Source: Prevotella sp. (lineage in GTDB: Bacteria > Bacteroidota > Bacteroidia > Bacteroidales > Bacteroidaceae). Taken from it: a stretch of 37,293 bases of DNA. This document shows, piece by piece, positions 31,373-37,293 of the stretch; the stretch's first letter is position 1, and every line of letters begins with the position of its first letter. Location: assembly GCA_022511075.1 (NCBI GenBank), contig JAFLSE010000031.1:1-37293 (forward strand), given 5' to 3'. The notes under the pieces are model-generated. The model made no database searches and was not told where the DNA came from. It saw only the letters and a list, made by a program, of their open reading frames with translations. A program made the position numbers and the translations under genes.

Positions 31373-34300
31373 ATGAGACGACAAACTATTATTTCTATTG
31401 TTATGCTTGCATTATGCGGAATCACGGCAAATGCGGCGAAAAACAAGGAACTTTATGTGCCAATGGACTACTCCACATGCGGATATCATGCATCGGAGGC
31501 AAGGATTCCCGACGTGCCTAACGTTGTGTTTGTGGGCAACACTGCCGGTGATTGCAGCGACGCACTGCAAAGAGCCATTGACTATGTGGGAACGATGAAG
31601 CCTGACAATAACGGACTTCGAGGTGCCGTGCTGTTGAGAGAAGGAACATACAACATAAGCAAGCCGCTGAGGATAACGGCATCGGGAGTGGTGCTGCGCG
31701 GACAAGGCATTGGAAAGACCGTGATAAGGAAGACTGGCGTAGACCGTGGAGCTATTATATATATAAAAGGTACGCGCGAGGTTGTGTTAGGCGATACTAC
31801 AGCCGTGACTAACGACAAGGTGATGGCAGGAAGCACCTCTTTTGCTGTGGCAAGCACCAAAGGCATGGCAGTGGGTGGAAGCATTGAGATTGTACGCCCA
31901 TCGACAAAAGAATGGATAGAATCGCTCAAATGCGATGACTTCGGCGGCGGACTTGATTATACTGGCTGGAAACCGGGCGATATAGACATAACCTGGAAAA
32001 GAACCATCACTGCCATTGACGGCAATACGATAACAATAGATGCTCCGATAACGACAACACTTGACAAGAAGTGGGGAAACTCATTTGTAACGACTACGCA
32101 CAAGACGGGAATGGTTACGGAATGTGGCGTGGAAAACCTCACAATAGAAAGTGAAGTGAACGACTGGAATGCGAAAGACGAAGACCACGCATGGGATGGT
32201 GTATGGCTCGACGATGCACGCGACTGTTGGGTACGCAGGTGTAGTTTTGTGCATCTTGCAGGTTCGGCAGTGAATATGCAAAAGGAGACAAGTCGCATAA
32301 CCGTGGAGGACTGCATATCGCAAGAGCCTGTTTCTGAGATTGGAGGCTGGCGAAGAAGCATCTTCCTGACACGCGGACAGCAGAACTTGGTGCAACGCTG
32401 CGTTAGCAAGCACGGTATACACGATTTTGTGGCTGACTTCTGCGCGGCAGGGCCAAACGCATTCGTACAGTGCGAGGCACAGGAGAGCATGGGATTCAGC
32501 GGCAGCATTGGCTCATGGGCGGCAGGACTGCTGTTTGATATTGTTGACATAGACGGCAACGACATAAGGATTGGCAACCTTGAACAGTTCCAAATGGGAA
32601 CGGGATGGAATTCTGCCAACAGTATGCTTTGGCAATGTACAGGCTCAACACTGTATTGCTATTCGCCAGATGAGGACAACCGCTCAAGCGCAAACGGATG
32701 CTGGGGCACACTGATTGGCAATGGTGAGTGGACTAATAGCAATAACCACGTAAATCCGCGTTCGCTGTTCTACAGTCAGTTAGAGAAAAGACTCGGAGAT
32801 GCTGCCGTTGTTAACGGATATGTTTTGCCACGCAATACCACCGCTACTACAAGTCCGACGGTAGAGGAAGCAATGAGATTGGCAAAGGAGACACTGACAG
32901 AGCCGAGACTAACACTTGAAATGTGGATAGACTCTGTGCCATACAATGCAAGTACATCGATAAACGGTGTGAAAGACATAGCATCAATAAAACAGCAAAA
33001 GACCGCAAAGGATAAAGTAAGCGAAGCCAAAGGAGATTTTGCCATTATAAACGGAAAGATAACCGTAGACGGCAAGATGGTTGTTGGAAACATGTACAGC
33101 ATTCCGTGGTGGAACGGCAGGGTGAAGGACAGCTTCAAGAAAAACATAGGTGCAAAGCCTGCCATAACACGTTTTGTTCCCGGACGTGAGGGATTGATTT
33201 GGACTGACTGCATAGATGAGACAGTGGACTATCTGAAACAAAACGGTTTTGCAGCGCTCGACCAACACTACGGACTGTGGTATGACCTGCGCCGCACCGA
33301 CCACGAACGTGTACGCAGGGCAGACGGCAACGTAGAGCCTCCATTCTACGACCAGCCTTTCAGTCGCAGTGGCAAGGGGCAGGCTTGGGACGGACTGAGC
33401 CTGTATGACATAGAGAAGCCAAACAAATGGTATTGGCATCGTCTCAACGAGTTTGCAGAAAAAGGTGCACATGAGGGTATGCTACTTTTCAACGAAAACT
33501 ATTTCCAGCACAATATTCTCGAGGCAGGAGCTCACTGGGTAGACTGTCCGTGGCGACCTGTGAACAACATAGGACAAACTGACGGATGCTTCCCCGAACC
33601 TGTACCATTCACGGGCGACAAGCGCATCTTCGTGGCAGAGCAGTTCTATGACATAAACAATGCCAAACTGCGCAATCTACACAGAAACTACATACGAATG
33701 TGTCTGGAACAGTTGAAGGACCGGAAGAATGTAGTGCAGTTTACGAGCGATGAGTATACAGGACCGCTGCATTTCACACAGTTCTGGCTGAAGACCATAG
33801 AAGAATGGGAAAACGAGACAGGCAACAACACCATGACGGCATTGAGCTGCTGCAAGGATGCACAGGATGCAATTCTCAACGACCCTATATACAATAAGGT
33901 GGTGGATGTTATCGACATTCGCTATTGGCACTACAAGACCGATGGGCTGTGGGCGCCAAAAGCAGGACAGAATCTTGCGCCACGTCAGCACATGCGCAAG
34001 CTGCCTGTTGGCAAGACAACATTTGAAGAGGTTTACCGTGCAGTGAAGGAGTACAGTGTGGTGTACAAGGATAAGGTCGTTACATATTACGGACAGCAAT
34101 ATTCACAATATGGCTGGGCGGTGATGATGGCAGGAGGCTCATTACCAAATATTCCTGTAAGCGACGAGAATTTCCTGATTGCAGCCGTAAAGATGCGCAA
34201 TGTTACCGATGGTGGCGATGTATACAAAATGCTTGACGGCGACAATGCCGGAGCATTGATTCTCGCAATGACAAACGAGCCGTTTGCAGTGAATATAAAA

Positions 34301-34438
34301 CCCGGAAAATATCGCATTAACATGATTGACGCTGCGAGCGGCGAAGTGAAACGTGGTAAGAAAGTAGAAACAATAAACGAGGAGTACAAGGTAGACGCAG
34401 GAAGCCAAAAGACTGTAATTTGGCTTGAAAGACAATAG
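31373..34438 (+). CDS. large secreted beta-helix protein with C-terminal probable TIM-barrel-like domain (possible pectin-active enzyme)
   Basis: A 1021-residue protein with a signal peptide (cut after about residue 22, TANA). The N-terminal half (about 40-480) is a pectate-lyase-like parallel beta-helix: DALQRAIDYVG, GAVLLREGTYNISKPLRI, GVVLRGQGIGKTVI, then turns such as VENLTIESEV, WVRRCSFVHLAGSAV and VEDCISQEP. The C-terminal half (about 560-930) looks like a separate alpha/beta barrel. It has GREGLIWTDCIDETVDYL, LDQHYGLWYDLRR, LLFNENYFQHN with Glu708 after Asn, and FTSDEYTGPLHF with Asp793 and Glu794. The Asn-Glu pair resembles the acid/base position of clan GH-A hydrolases; that is inference. 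I recall similar proteins annotated with DUF6298, but cannot confirm the family. The location between SusCD and a pectate lyase suggests action on pectic polysaccharide. Confidence 0.8.
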   Translation: MRRQTIISIVMLALCGITANAAKNKELYVPMDYSTCGYHASEARIPDVPNVVFVGNTAGDCSDALQRAIDYVGTMKPDNNGLRGAVLLREGTYNISKPLRITASGVVLRGQGIGKTVIRKTGVDRGAIIYIKGTREVVLGDTTAVTNDKVMAGSTSFAVASTKGMAVGGSIEIVRPSTKEWIESLKCDDFGGGLDYTGWKPGDIDITWKRTITAIDGNTITIDAPITTTLDKKWGNSFVTTTHKTGMVTECGVENLTIESEVNDWNAKDEDHAWDGVWLDDARDCWVRRCSFVHLAGSAVNMQKETSRITVEDCISQEPVSEIGGWRRSIFLTRGQQNLVQRCVSKHGIHDFVADFCAAGPNAFVQCEAQESMGFSGSIGSWAAGLLFDIVDIDGNDIRIGNLEQFQMGTGWNSANSMLWQCTGSTLYCYSPDEDNRSSANGCWGTLIGNGEWTNSNNHVNPRSLFYSQLEKRLGDAAVVNGYVLPRNTTATTSPTVEEAMRLAKETLTEPRLTLEMWIDSVPYNASTSINGVKDIASIKQQKTAKDKVSEAKGDFAIINGKITVDGKMVVGNMYSIPWWNGRVKDSFKKNIGAKPAITRFVPGREGLIWTDCIDETVDYLKQNGFAALDQHYGLWYDLRRTDHERVRRADGNVEPPFYDQPFSRSGKGQAWDGLSLYDIEKPNKWYWHRLNEFAEKGAHEGMLLFNENYFQHNILEAGAHWVDCPWRPVNNIGQTDGCFPEPVPFTGDKRIFVAEQFYDINNAKLRNLHRNYIRMCLEQLKDRKNVVQFTSDEYTGPLHFTQFWLKTIEEWENETGNNTMTALSCCKDAQDAILNDPIYNKVVDVIDIRYWHYKTDGLWAPKAGQNLAPRQHMRKLPVGKTTFEEVYRAVKEYSVVYKDKVVTYYGQQYSQYGWAVMMAGGSLPNIPVSDENFLIAAVKMRNVTDGGDVYKMLDGDNAGALILAMTNEPFAVNIKPGKYRINMIDAASGEVKRGKKVETINEEYKVDAGSQKTVIWLERQ

Positions 34439-34473
34439 ACAGCATAAAAAAATAATAGTATTTTATCTTATTT

Positions 34474-34552
34474 ATATGGGAAAAACCTGTTTTTATGATT
34501 GAAAAACCTGTTTTTCCCATATCTTTTGTACCTTTCTGAATAATTTTGTACC
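34474..34552 (+). promoter_or_regulatory. tandem palindromes and promoter upstream of the ECF sigma gene
   Basis: GAAAAACCTGTTTTT occurs at 34480-34494 and again at 34501-34515, a 21-bp period. Each copy contains the palindrome AAAAACNNGTTTTT. The pair is enclosed by ATATGGGAAAAA (34474-34485) and its reverse complement TTTTTCCCATAT (34511-34522). Downstream, TTTTGTACC repeats at 34524-34532 and 34544-34552, and TAATTTTG (34541-34548) is a -7 box. There is no -33 at the normal distance, so an activator bound to the palindromes may be needed. A role as terminator of the gene before it is the alternative. Confidence 0.5.
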
Positions 34553-34586
34553 GAAAACGATAACCAAATATCTATTTCGGAGACCG

Positions 34587-35081
34587 ATGACAAACTTTTC
34601 AGAATTGTACAACAAATATGTTGACATATTGTTTGCCTATGGATGCAGAATGACAACTGACCGTGAACTGATAAAAGACTGCATTCACGATGTGTTCGTG
34701 AAATATTTCACCAAACATGAAGAGGGCAAAGTATCGAATGTCGGCTCTTATCTTGTTACGGCATTACGTAATCGCGTAAACGATGAGTTCAGAATGCTTG
34801 CACGAATGTCTGACGAGGATGCTTCGACAAAGCGAACGATAGCAGAAGAAACTGACGATATGCCAGATTTTGAGAAGCTGGAAGCGGAAATGAATGCCCA
34901 GCGCAAACTTATGGACAATATCGCAAAACTATCGCCACGCCAACAACAGATAATACATCTATATTATATGGAACAACGCAAATATGACGAGATTTGCAAT
35001 ATTATGGGCATAAATTACCAATCTGTACGAAATTTAATGCACCGTAGTATAACAAGTTTAAGAAAAATGGCAATCACTTAA
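34587..35081 (+). CDS. ECF-type RNA polymerase sigma factor
   Basis: A 164-residue sigma-70 family protein with only regions 2 and 4. Region 2 (about 5-75) has FSELYNKYVDILFAYGCRM, DCIHDVFVKYF and VGSYLVTALRNRVNDEFR. An acidic linker follows (EETDDMPDFEKLEAEM). Region 4 (about 112-162) has LSPRQQQIIHLYYMEQRKYDEICNIMG and QSVRNLMHRSITSLRKM. In Bacteroidota such factors often switch polysaccharide loci together with a FecR-type anti-sigma and an STN-bearing SusC. Here no anti-sigma gene follows, and neither SusC has an STN domain, so the control must differ. Its targets could include the neighbouring pectin genes. The ATG at 34587 gives the usual start. Confidence 0.92.
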   Translation: MTNFSELYNKYVDILFAYGCRMTTDRELIKDCIHDVFVKYFTKHEEGKVSNVGSYLVTALRNRVNDEFRMLARMSDEDASTKRTIAEETDDMPDFEKLEAEMNAQRKLMDNIAKLSPRQQQIIHLYYMEQRKYDEICNIMGINYQSVRNLMHRSITSLRKMAIT

Positions 35082-35134
35082 GAGTACAATGATGTATGAT
35101 GTACGTCTTAAATATGTAAATAAAGGATGAAAAG

Positions 35135-35260
35135 ATGTACAAACCACAGCATTCAAAAAGTGTAACCTCCACCATGCTGATGCAGCTACGCCATATACTG
35201 ACAATGGAAGAGAAAGTTGCACTGAAAGATAAAATAATAAAGGACATTGAAAAGATATAG
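35135..35260 (+). CDS. possible 41-residue small protein after the ECF sigma gene
   Basis: ATG at 35135 opens a 41-codon frame ending at TAG 35258-35260. It begins MYKPQHSKSVTSTMLMQLRH and continues with a charged amphipathic helix (MEEKVALKDKIIKDIEKI). AAAGGATGAAAAG just before the ATG is purine-rich and could serve as a ribosome site. The gene lies 53 bases after the sigma factor and before the hairpin at 35306, so it would be co-transcribed. No family is recognised. It may be a small partner or regulator of the sigma factor, or just chance coding. Confidence 0.4.
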   Translation: MYKPQHSKSVTSTMLMQLRHILTMEEKVALKDKIIKDIEKI

Positions 35261-35305
35261 TAGATTATTTGGTTTATAATTTTTTTGAGTAATTTTTTAA
35301 AAAAG

Positions 35306-35341
35306 CTCCGGGTGTTTGTGAAAACGCCCGGAGTTTGTCTT
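35306..35341. terminator. strong hairpin between the sigma-factor unit and the pectate lyase gene
   Basis: CTCCGGGTGTTT (35306-35317), loop GTG, AAAACGCCCGGAG (35321-35333), with one G-T pair, followed by TTTGTCTTTTC. A run of T and A on the other side (TTTTTTAAAAA) makes it usable in both directions. It sits between convergent genes. Confidence 0.8.
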
Positions 35342-35370
35342 TTCATCGTGTTTGTATGACGACTGATTTC

Positions 35371-37113
35371 TTACATCAACGATGTCTTGCCAGCAAGAGT
35401 ATCGTGGTTGTTCTTGAGGTTAGTCCAGTCTACTTTCTCCTTTGTGCTTATGCCATTGATATATTTCTCAATGTTGGTGTAGCCGTCTCCTGTGCAGTCC
35501 TTGTTTGCATCAGACGGGTCGTTGGGGTTGAGACCGTTTGCAATCTCCCACTCATCGGGCATACCGTCACCGTCGGTATCAACCCAGCGCTTGTAGTTTT
35601 CAACAACAACGCCTTTCTTTACCTTCTTGGCTTTCTTTGCTGCAGCGGCATCCTTTGGCTGGTTGTATACTGGCAGACCGCCCATTTGCTGAATGTCGGT
35701 AACGATACCAATCTTATATGAGTCGCGTGGCAGACGACGAGTCTTGAACGCAAGTGTGTCAGGGCGTGCATCAGCAACATACTGTGCCTCACCTGTGCGT
35801 ACCTCCTTGATAATCATCTGGTCAATCTCGTCACGGCATGGAATTGTTGCACCCACGTTGTCGAGCACATAGTCGTATGCCTCCTGTGCTGTCATAACAG
35901 TGTAGTAAGGATGTGGGAATGGCTCATTCCAACGCATATAAGGCATTTCGTCGCCAACGTTCTCAAGCGACTCTATCTGCACACCGCCATTCCAGTTGTC
36001 GGCAGTAACAGCTGTGTTGCCTTCCAATATGTTGCCTTCGCAGTATACGCGTCCGTATTGCTTTTTCTCGTTGCGGCTCAGTCCTGCCTCAGGCTTCAAC
36101 AGACGATGGCTGATAGCACCAGACTTTGGAGTTGCAGGTCCTGGCTTGTAGTAGTTGTTGTAGACATTGTAGAGAGCTGACCAGTCACCACCGTCCATTG
36201 AGCGGTGTACCCAGTTGAACACAACGTTGTTTACGAAGTTGAATATACCGTTCCAACCAATTGAAGGGTTACGGCCAGAGTTACTTGCCCAAAGGTTGCG
36301 CACGAAAGCACAGTTCTCGCCACCGAGAGTACTACCGAAAGCATGATTCCAAGTGTCGAGGGCTTTTGCAGAAATAGTGTTCTGTATGGTTACGTTCACT
36401 GTAGGCAATTTCTCTCTTGGATATGTAGGACCAGCCTGATACATATGGCGGTAGAACGAGATATTTTCGTCGAGACCGAACGAGCATGAGCAGTGGTCTA
36501 TCATAATGTTACCCACGGGATTGCCACCGAAACAGTCGTCGCGACGCTCTACGGCAGTCTCGCCACGACGGAAACGCATGTGGCGTATCACAACATCGTG
36601 AGTATCAGCCCAAACGCTCTCACCTGTTATGCAGATACCGTCGCCGGGGGCAGTCTGTCCTGCTATCGTGATATATGGTGCGCGTATGATAAGCGGTGTC
36701 TTGAGACGTATGATACCCGAAACGTTGAACACCACGATACGTGCGCCACCCTGCTCACATGCCCAACGGAATGAGCCTTCGCCGTCGTCGTTCAGGTTAG
36801 TAACGGTGATTACCTTTCCGCCGCGTCCACCGAATGAATACATACCGCCACCCTCAGCACCGGGGAATGCCGGTATCTTTGCCTGTGGTAAGTCGGTAGG
36901 ACGCTTTGCCGAAGGAATGTAGGGCCTGCCGTTACGGGTTTCTTGGTCGATTATCGGCATTGCCAACTGGAACATGCTGTCGCTGTGTGCCATAGCCTGT
37001 TCTTCCATCTTGTCCGCAGCAGCCTGTTTCTCTTTCGGAACATTCGGGTACTGCGCCATAACATTGGCTACGCTCAGTGCAGCCGCTGCCAATAAGAATA
37101 GTTTTTTGTTCAT
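35371..37113 (-). CDS. polysaccharide lyase family 1 pectate lyase with C-terminal calcium-binding repeat
   Basis: A 580-residue secreted protein (signal peptide cut after VMA, residue 20). The parallel beta-helix lyase core starts at about residue 82: IPAFPGAEGGGMYSFGGRGG, VTNLNDDGEGSFRWAC, IVVFNVSGIIRLKTPL and ITIAGQTAPGDGICITG. It continues with VVIRHMRFRRGE, IMIDHCSCSFGLDENIS and SNSGRNPSIGW, where Arg281 is the likely catalytic base region. It should cut polygalacturonate by beta-elimination with Ca2+. A Lys-rich linker (KKAKKVKKG) leads to VDTDGDGMPDEWEIANGLNP and DANKDCTGDGYTNIEKYING, a thrombospondin type 3-like or EF-hand-like calcium site found at the end of several Bacteroidota pectinases. 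No clear -7 box is seen in 37114-37293. Confidence 0.93.
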   Translation of the reverse strand: MNKKLFLLAAAALSVANVMAQYPNVPKEKQAAADKMEEQAMAHSDSMFQLAMPIIDQETRNGRPYIPSAKRPTDLPQAKIPAFPGAEGGGMYSFGGRGGKVITVTNLNDDGEGSFRWACEQGGARIVVFNVSGIIRLKTPLIIRAPYITIAGQTAPGDGICITGESVWADTHDVVIRHMRFRRGETAVERRDDCFGGNPVGNIMIDHCSCSFGLDENISFYRHMYQAGPTYPREKLPTVNVTIQNTISAKALDTWNHAFGSTLGGENCAFVRNLWASNSGRNPSIGWNGIFNFVNNVVFNWVHRSMDGGDWSALYNVYNNYYKPGPATPKSGAISHRLLKPEAGLSRNEKKQYGRVYCEGNILEGNTAVTADNWNGGVQIESLENVGDEMPYMRWNEPFPHPYYTVMTAQEAYDYVLDNVGATIPCRDEIDQMIIKEVRTGEAQYVADARPDTLAFKTRRLPRDSYKIGIVTDIQQMGGLPVYNQPKDAAAAKKAKKVKKGVVVENYKRWVDTDGDGMPDEWEIANGLNPNDPSDANKDCTGDGYTNIEKYINGISTKEKVDWTNLKNNHDTLAGKTSLM

Positions 37114-37293
37114 TTGTTTGTTATGTTTTTAATTAATGATATCGTTTCCACACAATGATGGCTTATATTGGTTAGACAAATAAAAAGTCCATTTGTAATA
37201 ATTGTTGCGCGCTTTTTAATGTTTCTTAATTCTTATTATGTTTTGATTGTTTGACACTCTGCATTACTTACACATATAGTTCAGTTCCATCAC
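37114..37293. other. upstream region of the pectate lyase gene
   Basis: The last 180 bases are A/T-rich with no gene or hairpin that I can support. On the minus strand I find no perfect TAnnTTTG box, so the lyase promoter may need a different sigma factor (such as the ECF factor nearby) or lie beyond the window. Confidence 0.3.

Overview
The window comes from a Bacteroidota chromosome, most likely a Prevotella-type gut or oral species. Four things point there: paired SusC/SusD outer-membrane uptake genes, surface lipoproteins with acidic residues after the lipid-carrying Cys, promoters of the Bacteroidota form TTTG-N19/20-TAnnTTTG instead of sigma-70 -35/-10 boxes, and almost no Shine-Dalgarno sequences. 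The species assignment is inference.

Layout. Positions 1-5483 are a patchwork: the N-terminal end of a CorA-type Mg2+ transporter, an AAA/DUF4143 ATPase, a small zinc-ribbon protein, menD (menaquinone synthesis) and a HigBA-type toxin-antitoxin pair. The gaps here hold three different short-repeat arrays: a 33-bp-period array, facing octamer arrays and heptamer arrays. Positions 5484-12424 (minus strand) are a run of three PAS-containing sensor kinases with no response regulator in view. The promoter-proximal one has lost the phospho-accepting His, the N-box Asn and the G2 glycines, so it looks like a pseudokinase. Positions 12574-16142 (plus strand) are a tight housekeeping operon, frr-rsgA-meaB-ispH, with a clear promoter and a strong hairpin terminator.

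Positions 16113-37113 are a carbohydrate-utilisation locus whose enzymes point to pectin. Its core is a mirror image: susD-susC-lipoprotein on the minus strand and a paralogous lipoprotein-susC-susD on the plus strand, each arm ending in the same GCGCACCA hairpin. The 632-bp centre holds long inverted repeats (67 bp and 25 bp perfect blocks in each arm) around a 369-bp unique segment. On the plus strand that segment has two perfect -7 motifs; on the minus strand I found none. The noncoding arms are identical although the proteins they precede have clearly diverged. This is the strongest candidate for an unreported system: an invertible promoter that would switch between two SusCD transporters. 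A conserved or converted leader is the main alternative. Downstream are a large secreted protein (beta-helix plus a probable TIM-barrel-like half), an ECF sigma factor with tandem palindromes upstream, a possible 41-residue protein, and a family 1 pectate lyase.

Probable roles: the secreted lyase and the large beta-helix enzyme cut pectic polysaccharide, the lipoproteins and SusD proteins capture the products at the surface, and the SusC proteins import them with TonB energy. Control could come from the ECF sigma factor and from the central inverted-repeat segment. No transposase, recombinase, rRNA, tRNA or CRISPR array was found.
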